From Martinezella multihospitum (GTDB lineage Bacteria; Pseudomonadota; Alphaproteobacteria; Rhizobiales; Rhizobiaceae), in contig NZ_FMAG01000005.1 of assembly GCF_900094585.1 (NCBI RefSeq), positions 310,001 to 374,000 on the forward strand: DNA of 64,000 bases, in the 5' to 3' direction. The notes beneath the pieces are model-generated. The model worked only from the letters and a program-made list of their open reading frames with translations, did not search any database and was not told where the DNA came from. Positions 1-9,256 of this stretch are shown piece after piece. Both the position numbers and the translations under genes were made by a program. Numbering within the stretch: position 1 is the first letter of the stretch; every line of letters begins with the position of its first letter.

Positions 1-459
1 ACCCATGTAGATGCCTCCAAGAAGGCGATCGGCTGGGCACGCGAAAACCAGGCGCTGGGCCGCATGGAAAAGCTGCCGATCCGCTGGATCTGCGAGGATG
101 CCATGAAGTTCATCCTGCGCGAAGAGCGGCGTGGCAGCAAATACGATATTATCCTGACCGACCCGCCGAAGTTCGGCCGCGGCCCGAATGGCGAGGTCTG
201 GCATCTTTTCGAGCACCTGCCGCTGATGCTCGATATCTGCCGCGAGATCCTGTCGCCGAAGGCGCTCGGCCTGGTGCTCACGGCCTATTCCATCCGCGCC
301 AGCTTCTACTCGATCCATGAGCTGATGCGCGAGACCATGCGCGGCGCCGGCGGCGTGGTCGAATCCGGCGAACTGGTCATCCGCGAAGCTGGCCTTGATG
401 GCCGCACGCCGGGCAGGGCGCTTTCCACTTCTCTCTTCAGCCGCTGGGTGCCGAAATGA
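1..459 (+). CDS. Class I SAM-dependent (rRNA-type) methyltransferase, C-terminal part
   Basis: The frame is open from base 1, so the N-terminus lies upstream of the window. The visible 152 residues begin THVDASKKAIGWARENQ, the end of a SAM-binding Rossmann fold. They continue with the catalytic-loop motif DPPKFGRGP, which is typical of RlmI/RlmK-like 23S rRNA cytosine and guanine methyltransferases. The acidic DAS stretch would contact the SAM ribose. The stop overlaps the next start by four bases (ATGA at 456-459), so the gene is translationally coupled to a second RNA methyltransferase, which supports a role in RNA modification. The exact target base cannot be told from this fragment. Confidence 0.85.
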   Translation, partial: THVDASKKAIGWARENQALGRMEKLPIRWICEDAMKFILREERRGSKYDIILTDPPKFGRGPNGEVWHLFEHLPLMLDICREILSPKALGLVLTAYSIRASFYSIHELMRETMRGAGGVVESGELVIREAGLDGRTPGRALSTSLFSRWVPK

Positions 460-1307
460 ACCAGGATTTCCGCAATGACGGCCCGCGCAAGGTCGGACAG
501 GTCAAGGAGGTCACCTCGCTTGCCAATCCGATCGTCAAGGACATCAAGGCGCTGACCGTCAAGAAGTCCCGCGAGGAAAGCGGCGCCTTCCTGGCCGAAG
601 GGCTGAAGCTCGTCATCGATGCGCTGGAACTCGGCTGGACGATCCGCACGCTCGTTTACGCCAAGGCCGCCAAGGGCAAGCCGCTCGTCGAGCAGGTGGC
701 CGCAAAGACGGTCGCCGCCGGCGGGCTGGTGCTCGAGGTCAGCGAAAAGGTCATCGGCTCGATTACCCGTCGCGACAACCCTCAAATGGTGGTCGGAGTC
801 TTCGAGCAGCGCTGGCGGCCGCTTCGGGACGTCAGGCCGAAGGCAGGCGAAACCTGGGTGGCGCTCGACCGCGTGCGCGATCCCGGCAATCTCGGCACCA
901 TCATCCGCACCGCCGATGCGGCCGGCGCTTCCGGCGTTATCCTCGTCGGCGAGACGACGGATCCGTTTTCGCTGGAAACCGTGCGTGCCACCATGGGCTC
1001 GGTCTTTGCCGTTCCGGTCGTCAAGGCGACGCCGGAGGAGTTTCTGGCCTGGAAGAAGACGGCTGGTGTTGCCGTCGTCGCCACCCATCTGGCCGGCGCC
1101 GTCGATTACCGCACCATCGATTACAAGAAGAAGCCCGTCGTCATCCTGATGGGCAACGAGCAATCCGGCCTGCCGGATGCTCTGGCAAAAGAGGCCGACG
1201 CGCTTGCCCGCATCCCGCAGGCCGGCCGTGCCGATAGCCTCAATCTGGCGGTTGCGACGGCAGTCATGCTGTTCGAAGCCCGCCGCCATATCCTGACACT
1301 CACCTGA
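456..1307 (+). CDS. TrmH/SpoU-family RNA 2'-O-methyltransferase
   Basis: A 283-residue protein with the three SpoU motifs of the trefoil-knot SAM fold. Motif 1 is near residues 132-160 (DRVRDPGNLGTIIRTADAAG), motif 2 near 228-240 (ILMGNEQSGLP) and motif 3 near 252-276 (IPQAGRADSLNLAVATAV). An N-terminal RNA-binding domain of the SpoU substrate-binding type precedes them. Members methylate ribose 2'-OH groups in rRNA or tRNA. The start overlaps the upstream methyltransferase stop, and lspA follows 26 bases downstream, so these probably form one transcript. The family assignment is firm; the substrate nucleotide is unknown. Confidence 0.9.
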   Translation: MNQDFRNDGPRKVGQVKEVTSLANPIVKDIKALTVKKSREESGAFLAEGLKLVIDALELGWTIRTLVYAKAAKGKPLVEQVAAKTVAAGGLVLEVSEKVIGSITRRDNPQMVVGVFEQRWRPLRDVRPKAGETWVALDRVRDPGNLGTIIRTADAAGASGVILVGETTDPFSLETVRATMGSVFAVPVVKATPEEFLAWKKTAGVAVVATHLAGAVDYRTIDYKKKPVVILMGNEQSGLPDALAKEADALARIPQAGRADSLNLAVATAVMLFEARRHILTLT

Positions 1308-1333
1308 TTCTGACACTTATCTAGCGAGACCAG

Positions 1334-1852
1334 ATGACCGAAAGCGAGACCCACGAACAGCCGACTGCAAAGCCAGCCCTGTTTTCACGGCCCCTGCCCA
1401 TCCTGATTTTCATCGTGGTCGCCGTTGTTCTCGATCAGGCCATCAAGATCATGGTCGATCACTGGTTGCCGCTGCAGGAAATGGTGCCTGTCATCCCGAT
1501 GCTGGCGCTCTATCGCACCTACAATCTCGGGGTCGCCTTCTCGATGCTCTCTGGCATGGACGGCTGGTTCATCGTCGGGATGCGCCTCGTTATCGTCGCC
1601 TTCGTGCTGTGGCTCTGGCGGCGCACGCCCGATCATCGCTGGCTTGCTCATACGGGCTTTGCCCTCATCATTGCCGGCGCGCTCGGCAATCTGCTCGACC
1701 GCTTCCTCTATGGTCACGTGATCGATTATATCCTGTTCCATACGCAGACATGGTCTTTCGCCGTTTTCAATCTTGCCGACAGTTTCATCACGGTCGGGGC
1801 GGGCTGCGTCATTCTCGACGAGCTTCTGATGCCGAAAAAGGCAAAAGCTTAA
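1334..1852 (+). CDS. lspA: Lipoprotein signal peptidase (signal peptidase II)
   Basis: A 172-residue integral membrane aspartyl protease that cleaves the signal peptide of diacylglyceryl-modified prolipoproteins in the inner membrane. Four hydrophobic segments are visible. The two catalytic-Asp motifs are present: GNLLDRFLYGHVIDYI near residues 118-133 and FNLADSFI near 144-151. The YNLGVAFSML block is also typical. The length is normal for the family. It lies downstream of two RNA methyltransferases on the same strand. Apolipoprotein N-acyltransferase (lnt, 27.9 kb), which acts later in the same pathway, is elsewhere in the window. Confidence 0.96.
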   Translation: MTESETHEQPTAKPALFSRPLPILIFIVVAVVLDQAIKIMVDHWLPLQEMVPVIPMLALYRTYNLGVAFSMLSGMDGWFIVGMRLVIVAFVLWLWRRTPDHRWLAHTGFALIIAGALGNLLDRFLYGHVIDYILFHTQTWSFAVFNLADSFITVGAGCVILDELLMPKKAKA

Positions 1853-1907
1853 AATTCTAGCGAATCCCTGAAGGCATCAGGAAGAATGCCCATGTTAGCC
1901 AGACTGC

Positions 1908-4196
1908 ATGAGCACTCTGGCAGATTTGCAGGAAAAGCTTGCCGCGGCGGCAGTTCACGACCAAACGGGACCGATCGAAGGGCCGGCCGCCGACGAGTCG
2001 TTGCTTGCAAAATCGACCGCGCCGCGTGAGGCAAGCCAGCACTCGGCGCTGCCTGCGCAAGCTTGGTGGCTGCAAAGCCATTGGCTGAATGGCGGCGGTC
2101 TTGCGGCGGGGGGCGCCTTTCTTGCGATCGGCTTTGCCGGAGGTCCATTGGTGCTTGTAGGCTTTCTTGGCCTCGCAGCCCTTACGTTCGCAGCCGTCGG
2201 CATTGTCGAAGCCCGAAACGCCGCCCGCGAGCCCGAGGTTGCCGCCGCCGATTTCAGCGAGAGCGATCACGATCGCCTATGGGAGCACAAGGAAAGCACT
2301 AGCCTCCTTGCCACGGTCCACGATGCGCTCGGGGACATCGCGGTCACGCGCAGCATCGACCGCCGGATTCTGCACGCCAACGCTACCTTCAGCAGATTGA
2401 CCGGCAGGTCGCACCCCGAGGGCCTGACGCTGGAAGAGGCTGGCCTCGTATTCCGTGCCGTCACCGATGCGAAGCATCAGGATGCGGAAATTGCAACGCC
2501 CGAGGGCCGGCGCATCTTCGCCTGGCACGATGTCATGTTCCGCGATGCGACGACCGGGCAATTATGCATACAGAGCATCGCGCGCGACGTGACGGAGGAG
2601 CGACAGACGGCCCGCCTGCGCGAAGACGCGCGGCTGAAAGCCGAATACAACAGTGCCGCCAAATCACGGCTGCTCGCCACAGTCAGCCACGAGATCCGCA
2701 CGCCGCTGTCGGGCATTCTCGGCATGAACCATCTGCTTGCCCAGACGCCATTGACCCTGGAGCAGGCAAATTACCTGACCGGCATTCGCCAATCGGGTCA
2801 CGCGCTGGTGCAGCTGGTCGAAGATCTCCTCGATTTCTCCACGATCGAAGTCGGTCGCTTCCAGTTGCATCCGCGCACGGAGCCTTTGCGGCCGCTGCTG
2901 GAAGGCGTCATCGAGATGCTCGCGCATCGAGCCCATGAGAAGGGCATCGAAATTGCCGCGAGCGTTGCGGCCGATGTTCCCGAGAGCATGGAATTCGATC
3001 CTGCCCGTTTGCGCCAGATCCTGTTCAACGTCATCGGCAATGCGGTGAAGTTCACCCAGACCGGCGGTGTTCTTGTCAGCGTCGACCTCAACGGCCGGGA
3101 TTTGACGATATCGGTGCGCGATAGTGGTCCCGGTATGACCGAGGAAGAACAGGCCCGCGTCTTCGGCGAGTTCGAGCAGGCCGGTACCACGGTGGAGAGA
3201 AGCGCCGGCACCGGCCTTGGCCTTGCCATCTCCGCCCGCATCCTGCGCGAATTCGGCGGCGGGCTCAGCGTTGCCAGCGAGCGCGGCAAGGGCAGCGAAT
3301 TCGTCATCTCCTTCCCGGTCGGCCTGAGTGCCGGGGAGGAAGGATACGATCGGCGCAATACCATGCTCAGGGGATCCCGTATCCTGCTGCTGGCTCCCGA
3401 AGGGGCGGCAAGCACGGCCATCATGCGAACCATCCAGACCCTTGGCGGCCATTGCCGGCTGATTGGCCCGGGCGACATGGACGACCTGCTGCCTTCGTTT
3501 CCGATGGGCGAGGGCGGGGTCTGGACGGATCTCATCGTCGACCATCGCATGGCACCCTGGTACTTCAGCGAGGGAAATGCGCTTGCGGTGCCTCGGCTGC
3601 GCAAGATCTTCCTGGTCAATCCCGAGGAGCGCAACACCCATCCGCTCGACCTTTTCGACGCCTGGCTCATCCGGCCGCTGCGCGAACAGTCGCTGATCGA
3701 TGTGCTCAGAGGCCGCATGCGCGGCATGGAAAAGCGCGAAGCCTTGATCGAGGCCGTTTCCGAGATCGGCATCACGACGCCTGAGGCGGAGGAAGACCGC
3801 ACGCTCGATATTCTGCTCGGCGAAGATGATCCGGTCAATGCGATGCTGGTTCGGGCCATGCTCTCCAAGGCTGGTCACAGGGTTCGCCTCGTCGAGGATT
3901 TCGATGGCCTTCGAGCCCGCACCGAAGACGCCGAAGCGCGGCCGGAGGTGCTGGTGACGGATTTCAACATGCCGGGTGGTACGGGTGCGGCTGTGCTTGC
4001 CCAATTGCGCGCTCATGAGCGCAGGCATGGCCTGCCGCCGCTTCCGATCATCGTGCTCACCGCAGACAGCCGCGATTCGATCCGTCGTCAGGCATTGCTG
4101 GCCGGAGCTGATGCCGTCATCGTCAAGCCGGTCGATCCCGAAAAGCTGACGACCGCGCTACGCGGCCTGTCGAGGTCGGTCTTCGAACGCGCCTAG
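1908..4196 (+). CDS. Hybrid sensor histidine kinase with PAS and receiver domains
   Basis: A 762-residue membrane-bound kinase. Two hydrophobic segments lie near residues 60-103, followed by a PAS-like sensor region (about 130-225). The HisKA box SHEIRTPLSG has the phosphorylated His at residue 261. The ATPase domain shows N-box NAVKF, RDSGPGMTEEE and GTGLGLAIS. A C-terminal receiver domain (about 635-755) carries the acidic patch GEDDPVN, phospho-acceptor Asp685 in VTDFNMPGG, and the Lys of VIVKP. A poorly conserved stretch (480-625) between ATPase and receiver may be a degenerate receiver. No response-regulator gene is adjacent, so it is an orphan whose output partner is unknown. Confidence 0.92.
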   Translation: MSTLADLQEKLAAAAVHDQTGPIEGPAADESLLAKSTAPREASQHSALPAQAWWLQSHWLNGGGLAAGGAFLAIGFAGGPLVLVGFLGLAALTFAAVGIVEARNAAREPEVAAADFSESDHDRLWEHKESTSLLATVHDALGDIAVTRSIDRRILHANATFSRLTGRSHPEGLTLEEAGLVFRAVTDAKHQDAEIATPEGRRIFAWHDVMFRDATTGQLCIQSIARDVTEERQTARLREDARLKAEYNSAAKSRLLATVSHEIRTPLSGILGMNHLLAQTPLTLEQANYLTGIRQSGHALVQLVEDLLDFSTIEVGRFQLHPRTEPLRPLLEGVIEMLAHRAHEKGIEIAASVAADVPESMEFDPARLRQILFNVIGNAVKFTQTGGVLVSVDLNGRDLTISVRDSGPGMTEEEQARVFGEFEQAGTTVERSAGTGLGLAISARILREFGGGLSVASERGKGSEFVISFPVGLSAGEEGYDRRNTMLRGSRILLLAPEGAASTAIMRTIQTLGGHCRLIGPGDMDDLLPSFPMGEGGVWTDLIVDHRMAPWYFSEGNALAVPRLRKIFLVNPEERNTHPLDLFDAWLIRPLREQSLIDVLRGRMRGMEKREALIEAVSEIGITTPEAEEDRTLDILLGEDDPVNAMLVRAMLSKAGHRVRLVEDFDGLRARTEDAEARPEVLVTDFNMPGGTGAAVLAQLRAHERRHGLPPLPIIVLTADSRDSIRRQALLAGADAVIVKPVDPEKLTTALRGLSRSVFERA

Positions 4197-4270
4197 AAAT
4201 TATCCGTGATCTGCGGATGGAAATTGCAAAGCCGGCTCATCAATGCCCGATAGAGGCCGGTGATATGGCT

Positions 4271-4300
4271 CAACTTACGGCAATTGTCATCGCTAAGTTG
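4271..4300. promoter_or_regulatory. Inverted repeat upstream of olsB
   Basis: CAACTTA at 4271-4277 and TAAGTTG at 4294-4300 are perfect 7-base inverted arms around a 16-base centre, about 130 bases before the olsB start. This could be an operator or a leader hairpin. No regulator is identified. Confidence 0.25.
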
Positions 4301-4427
4301 GGGACGGCGCGTCCATTCGAAAAATTGCAATGGGCACGGTTCTTGCTTTTAGCCAAGCTGCGTGTCACTTTCCTGTCGCACGAATTTGGTTTATGGCGCT
4401 ATATCGGCCCGTAGGGGGAGAATCGCC

Positions 4428-5306
4428 ATGTCCATCGAAATTTTGAATCGCGAAGCTCAGGGCGAAATGGTTCAGTCTTCAAAGGCAACGGTTGAGCCGG
4501 TTGCCAGCGATGTGCTCGGACGCATCGGAAATCTAGAAACGCGCCTTGCCCGCACGGCGCGCGAAATCGATGCCGCTCAGGCCGTCCGCTACCGCGTTTT
4601 CGTCGAAGAGATGAACGCGCAACTGCCGGCCGACGCCATGCGTCGTCAGCGCGATGTTGATAGCTGGGACGCCATTTGCGACCATCTTCTGGTGCTGGAC
4701 CGTTCGCTCGAGGGCGATCCGGAAGACCAGATCGTCGGTACCTATCGCCTGCTGCGCCAGGAAGTGGCCATGGCCAATGGCGGCTTCTATTCCTCGTCGG
4801 AATTCGACATTGATGCGCTGCTTGCCCGTCATCCCGACAAGCGCTTCATGGAGCTCGGCCGTTCCTGCGTGCTGCCGGATTACCGCAACAAGCGCACGGT
4901 GGAACTGCTCTGGCAGGGCAACTGGGCCTATGCGCTGAAGCATGGCATGGGCGCCATGTTCGGTTGCGCATCCTTCCCTGGCATTCTGCCGGAGCAGCAT
5001 GCGCTGGCGCTTTCCTTCCTCTACCACAATGTCCTTGCCAAGGACGAATGGGCCGTCGGCGCGCTGCCGTCGCTCGCCCGCAACATGGATTTGATGCCGG
5101 TCGAGGCCGTCAATCCGAAGAAGGCGCTGATGTCGCTGCCGCCCTTGATCAAGGGCTATCTGCGTCTCGGCGCCATGGTCGGCTCGACAGCCGTGGTCGA
5201 TCAGGCGTTCAATACGACGGATGTTCTGATCGTCCTGCCGATTGCCAGTATCTCCAACCGCTACGTGAATTATTACGGCGCGGATGCCGGTCGCTTTGCC
5301 AGCTGA
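4428..5306 (+). CDS. olsB: L-ornithine N-alpha-acyltransferase (ornithine lipid synthesis, first step)
   Basis: A 292-residue GNAT-fold protein. OlsB transfers a 3-hydroxyacyl chain from acyl-ACP to the alpha-amino group of ornithine, making lyso-ornithine lipid at the membrane. Recognisable blocks are RYRVFVEEMNAQLP, IVGTYRLLRQEVA, FMELGRSCVLPDYRNKRTVE and MFGCASFPGILPEQHALALS, as in rhizobial OlsB. I chose the ATG at 4428 because GGGGGAG lies just before it; an in-frame ATG at 4362 would add 22 unlikely residues. The fold resembles autoinducer synthases, but these blocks are those of OlsB. Its pathway partner olsA lies at 22.8 kb. Confidence 0.9.
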   Translation: MSIEILNREAQGEMVQSSKATVEPVASDVLGRIGNLETRLARTAREIDAAQAVRYRVFVEEMNAQLPADAMRRQRDVDSWDAICDHLLVLDRSLEGDPEDQIVGTYRLLRQEVAMANGGFYSSSEFDIDALLARHPDKRFMELGRSCVLPDYRNKRTVELLWQGNWAYALKHGMGAMFGCASFPGILPEQHALALSFLYHNVLAKDEWAVGALPSLARNMDLMPVEAVNPKKALMSLPPLIKGYLRLGAMVGSTAVVDQAFNTTDVLIVLPIASISNRYVNYYGADAGRFAS

Positions 5307-5330
5307 CGAGTTGTGTGAAAACAAAGAGAT

Positions 5331-5369
5331 AGAGCGGTTCGGAGATTCCGTGGAGAGCTGAACCGCTCT
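5331..5369. repeat. Perfect 10-bp inverted repeat (Rhizobium-type palindrome), probable terminator
   Basis: AGAGCGGTTC (5331-5340) and GAACCGCTCT (5360-5369) form a perfect 10-bp stem with a 19-base loop. It sits between the convergent olsB and adenylate cyclase genes, and the cyclase stop codon lies inside the right arm. This short palindrome is common between genes in Rhizobium genomes. Here it probably also ends transcription. Confidence 0.7.
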
Positions 5370-6777
5370 AAGGGATCGCGAAAATATCGATCGCATCCGT
5401 GATGCCGCGCAATGCGACATGATGCGATTGCGGCGTCAGGCCGCGCCTTGTCATCAGCTCGGCAGCACGAGGATGATCGAGCACCGAGCTGGTGGCGAAT
5501 ATTTCGCGTGATGTGGCGAGATGCTGGACGCGGGACGCGATATTGACCGTCTGCCCGAAATAATCCTGCCGTTCATTCAGGCTTACGGCGATGCACGGCC
5601 CCTCGTGAATGCCGATTTTCAGGAGAAGATCGTCGTTGCCGCGCTCATTGTTGAGGCTGAGCATGGCCTCGCGCATCCGCATTGCCGCTATCAGTGCGCG
5701 GTCCGGCGTCGGAAAGGTGGCCATGACGGCATCGCCGATGGTTTTGACGACGGCACCCGCTTCCGCCGCTACGATTTCGTGCAGGATGCCGAAATGCGTC
5801 TTGACCAGATCGAAGGCTGCGAGATCGCCGACCCTTTCGTATAATTCCGTCGAACCGCGCAGATCGGTGAACAGAAAGGTGAGGCTGGTGATTTTCAGCC
5901 TCTGGTCGATGTCGATCGTATCGGTGCGGTAGATGTCGCGGAACGTCTGGTTGGAGAGCAGGTGCTTGGCAGTCAGAAATGGCCTGCGTTGTCCAAGCAG
6001 GGTATGAAGAGCGTCGTTGGCCACGCAGATCGATGGCAGCACCCGAAGGTCCGTGTGGTTCTCCATTTGAACGCGCAAAGGGCCGGGTCGCAATTCGATG
6101 GCCTCGCTGTGGCGGTGCATGCGATCGAAAACGAGTGAGAGAGCTTGCCGTTCCTTCGATGGCTCCCCCTTCACATCGAGGAATTGCGCGGCATGCGTGA
6201 CCGGCTCGAAGATGATGGTGAATTCCGCCGGCAATTGAAGCGATATAACCGCTTTCTCGCCGGGCGGCAGTTCCAGGGATTCCAGCACGAACTGATCGAC
6301 CTTCTCTTCGTAACCCTCATCGGGAAGGTCGATGCCCGAGCCCCAATAGATCTGGCGGAAATATTCGAGCGGCGGCAGGTCGTGCGGATTATGCGCTTCA
6401 ATGTGGCGCACGCGCGGACTGACGGTGAAGGTGACTTCGACCATCTCGTCGAGCGTCGGCTCGTAGCCGGCTGCGCAAAGCGTGCAGTTATAGGTTTCGC
6501 TTTGTACCGTTTTCAGCGAGGTATTGGCATCCAGCACCCCGCCGCAGCCGGGACAAAGAACATTCCACGACATCTCGAACAGGCCGAGGCGCGAGGCGTG
6601 CAGGAAGGCGTTGACGGTCGGTTCATCATCGAAGCCGTGGCTGGCTGCGAAGGCGAGTGCATTCACACGGTTGAGCTTGCGGTCGGGCGCCTCAAGAACG
6701 AGCCGCTCGATAGCATCGACAATGTCAGGCTGCGCTGAATGGCGCAGCACTCCAAACAGGACCTGAGCTTCACTCAT
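5368..6777 (-). CDS. Class III adenylate/guanylate cyclase with N-terminal zinc-ribbon (DUF5939-like) region
   Basis: A 469-residue soluble protein. The C-terminal cyclase homology domain (about 295-445) has both metal-binding Asp motifs, FTDLRGS near residue 302 and GDAVMATF near 348. It also has the substrate-pocket region YFGQTVNIASRVQ. The N-terminal part holds two Cys pairs, CPGCGG near 74 and CTLC near 100, that look like a zinc ribbon, as in DUF5939-type cyclases. No transmembrane segment is seen. The product is probably cAMP, though GTP use cannot be excluded. It starts 77 bases after the tme stop on the same strand, so co-transcription is possible. Rhizobia carry many such cyclases. 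Confidence 0.88.
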   Translation of the reverse strand: MSEAQVLFGVLRHSAQPDIVDAIERLVLEAPDRKLNRVNALAFAASHGFDDEPTVNAFLHASRLGLFEMSWNVLCPGCGGVLDANTSLKTVQSETYNCTLCAAGYEPTLDEMVEVTFTVSPRVRHIEAHNPHDLPPLEYFRQIYWGSGIDLPDEGYEEKVDQFVLESLELPPGEKAVISLQLPAEFTIIFEPVTHAAQFLDVKGEPSKERQALSLVFDRMHRHSEAIELRPGPLRVQMENHTDLRVLPSICVANDALHTLLGQRRPFLTAKHLLSNQTFRDIYRTDTIDIDQRLKITSLTFLFTDLRGSTELYERVGDLAAFDLVKTHFGILHEIVAAEAGAVVKTIGDAVMATFPTPDRALIAAMRMREAMLSLNNERGNDDLLLKIGIHEGPCIAVSLNERQDYFGQTVNIASRVQHLATSREIFATSSVLDHPRAAELMTRRGLTPQSHHVALRGITDAIDIFAIP

Positions 6778-6854
6778 CCCCCCATTTTACACCGAATTGA
6801 TACGGCAGCCCATCACCTTTGTTGGGTCGCCGGCTCAGTCTTATGGGGTAGTGG

Positions 6855-9143
6855 TCACGAACCCGCGCCATAGGCCGCGATGGCGGCCATGTTGACGATA
6901 TCGGAATCCTTGGCGCCCATCGAGGTGATCTGCACCGGCTTGTCGAGGCCGACGAGCAGCGGCCCGATCACCGTGGAGCCACCGAGCTCCTGCAGCATCT
7001 TGGTGGAAATCGCCGCCGAGTGGAAAGCCGGCATGATCAGCACGTTTGCCGGTCCGGAAAGCCGCGAGAACGGATAGAGGCTCTCCATGACCTTGCGGTT
7101 CAGCGCCACGTCGGCTGCCATTTCACCGTCGAATTCGAAATTCACATAGCGCTTGTCGAGGATGTTTACGGCCTCGCGCACGCGCTCGGAACGTTCGCCC
7201 GAGGGATGGCCGAAGGTGGAATAGGCAAGCATGGCGACGCGCGGCTCATAGCCCATGCGCCGCGCGAAGCCGGCGGCCTCTTCGGCGATATCGGCCAGCT
7301 CCTCGGCGGACGGCATGTCGTGCACGGCGGTATCGGCGACGAAGACGGTGCGACCGCGGGCAAGCACGATCGACACGCCGATAACCCGATGCCCGGGCTT
7401 GGCGTCGATGCAGCGCCGCACGTCGCCCAGCGCCGTCGAATAATTGCGCGTCACGCCCGTCACCATGCCATCGGCATCGCCCAGCGCCACCATGCAGGCG
7501 GCGAAGTGATTGCGGTCATTGTGGATCAGGCGCGTCACATCGCGATGCAGATAGCCCTGGCGCTGCAGCCGGGCATAGAGATAGTCGATATAGGCATCGC
7601 CCCTCTTCGAGATGCGGGCATTGACGATCTCGAGACCTGGGCGGTTGAGATCGATGCCGGCACGTTCGGCCGTCGCTTCGATCAGGTCTTCGCGGCCGAG
7701 CAGGATTGCCGTGCCGAGCCCCTGGTTGGCGTAGGAGAGAGCGGCGCGCATGACCTGCTCTTCTTCCGCCTCGGCAAAGACGATGCGCTTCTGATGCCGG
7801 CGTACGCGCTCGTAGAGCTGCGACAGCGTTGAGGCGATCGGATCGCGCCGGGCCGACAGTTCGCGCGCATAGGCGTCCATATCGGGCATGTCGCGACGGG
7901 CGACGCCGCTTTCGATCGCCGCCTTGGCGACAGCCACCGGAATGGCCGAGATCAGGCGCGGGTCGAAGGGCACGGGGATGATGTACTGCGCGCCAAAGCG
8001 CGGCCGTGCGCCCTGGTAGGCGGCGACCACGTCGTCAGGCACGTCCTCGCGCGCCAGGCTCGCCAGCGCGTTGACGGCGGCGATCTTCATCTCGTCATTG
8101 ATGGTGCTGGCGCGAACGTCGAGCGCACCGCGGAAGATATAAGGGAAGCCGAGAACGTTGTTGACCTGGTTGGGATAATCCGAGCGGCCCGTCGCCATGA
8201 TGGCGTCGTCGCGGATGCGGGCAACTTCTTCCGGCGTGATTTCCGGATCGGGATTGGCCATGGCGAAGATGATCGGCTTGTCCGCCAGGGAGCGGATCAT
8301 GTCTTCGGAGAAGGCATCTTTCTGCGAAAGGCCGAGAACTACGTCGGCACCCTTCATCGCTTCCGCCAGCGTGCGCTTGTCTGTCTTGACCGCATGCGCC
8401 GACTTCCACTGGTTCATGCCCTCGCTGCGGCCCTGGTAGATCACGCCCTTGGTATCGCAAAGGATGATGTTTTCCGGGTTGAAGCCCATGGCCTTGATGA
8501 GTTCGATGCAGGCGATGGCGGCGGCACCGGCGCCGTTGCAGACGAGCTTGGTGGTCTTCAGGTCGCGGCCGGTCAGTTCGAGCGCGTTGATGAGGCCGGC
8601 GGCGGCGATGATGGCGGTGCCATGCTGGTCATCATGGAACACCGGGATATCCATGAGCTCGCGCAGCCGCTGCTCGATGATAAAGCAGTCGGGCGCCTTG
8701 ATGTCTTCCAGATTGATGCCGCCGAAGGAGGGGCCGAGATAGCGCACGCAATTGATGAATTCGTCGACATTCTCGGTATCGATCTCGAGGTCGATCGAAT
8801 CCACGTCGGCGAAGCGCTTGAAGAGAACCGACTTGCCTTCCATGACCGGCTTTGAGGCGAGTGCGCCGAGATTGCCGAGGCCGAGAATAGCCGTGCCGTT
8901 GGAGATGACCGCGACCATGTTGCCGCGCGAGGTATAGTCATAGGCGGTGGCCGGATCGGCCGCGATCGCTTTCACCGGAACGGCAACGCCGGGCGAATAG
9001 GCAAGGGAAAGATCGCGCTGAGTCGCCATCGGCTTGGTCGGGTTGATCTCAAGCTTGCCGGGGCGGCCGTTCTTGTGGAAGTCCAGTGCTTCCTGATCGG
9101 TGATCCCGGCTCCCGGACGCGACTTGCTCTTGCTGTCAGCCAT
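6855..9143 (-). CDS. tme: NADP-dependent malic enzyme with C-terminal phosphotransacetylase-like domain
   Basis: A 762-residue fusion enzyme that decarboxylates malate to pyruvate, linking C4-dicarboxylate use to acetyl-CoA supply. The N-terminal malic domain contains SLAYSPGVAVPV, GLGNLGALASKPVMEGK and FHDDQHGTAI. The NAD(P)-binding region follows with LVCNGAGAAAIACIELI. From about residue 445 onward is a phosphotransacetylase-like domain, typical of large bacterial malic enzymes and usually regulatory. The cofactor call (tme rather than dme) rests on its place next to mutS, olsB and glnD, as I recall for S. meliloti, and not on a residue I can read. Divergent from mutS, with a 113-base shared promoter region. 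Confidence 0.92.
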   Translation of the reverse strand: MADSKSKSRPGAGITDQEALDFHKNGRPGKLEINPTKPMATQRDLSLAYSPGVAVPVKAIAADPATAYDYTSRGNMVAVISNGTAILGLGNLGALASKPVMEGKSVLFKRFADVDSIDLEIDTENVDEFINCVRYLGPSFGGINLEDIKAPDCFIIEQRLRELMDIPVFHDDQHGTAIIAAAGLINALELTGRDLKTTKLVCNGAGAAAIACIELIKAMGFNPENIILCDTKGVIYQGRSEGMNQWKSAHAVKTDKRTLAEAMKGADVVLGLSQKDAFSEDMIRSLADKPIIFAMANPDPEITPEEVARIRDDAIMATGRSDYPNQVNNVLGFPYIFRGALDVRASTINDEMKIAAVNALASLAREDVPDDVVAAYQGARPRFGAQYIIPVPFDPRLISAIPVAVAKAAIESGVARRDMPDMDAYARELSARRDPIASTLSQLYERVRRHQKRIVFAEAEEEQVMRAALSYANQGLGTAILLGREDLIEATAERAGIDLNRPGLEIVNARISKRGDAYIDYLYARLQRQGYLHRDVTRLIHNDRNHFAACMVALGDADGMVTGVTRNYSTALGDVRRCIDAKPGHRVIGVSIVLARGRTVFVADTAVHDMPSAEELADIAEEAAGFARRMGYEPRVAMLAYSTFGHPSGERSERVREAVNILDKRYVNFEFDGEMAADVALNRKVMESLYPFSRLSGPANVLIMPAFHSAAISTKMLQELGGSTVIGPLLVGLDKPVQITSMGAKDSDIVNMAAIAAYGAGS

Positions 9144-9256
9144 TGTTCCTCCAAACCTCCTGTGGGCGACCGGTCCCTCTTGTCCGATAGCTGTTGTCTT
9201 CTATAGCGGCGCGCGGATAGGGTGGCACCTCATTTTTTTGGAAAAACTGCACCTCC

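Noticed and set aside
4217..4414. Open frame of 65 codons before olsB
   Set aside because: No ribosome site, unusual composition, and it covers the promoter region with an inverted repeat. Best seen as noncoding.
4428..5306. Autoinducer (acyl-homoserine lactone) synthase
   Set aside because: The fold is related, but the conserved blocks are those of OlsB and no LuxR-type gene is adjacent.
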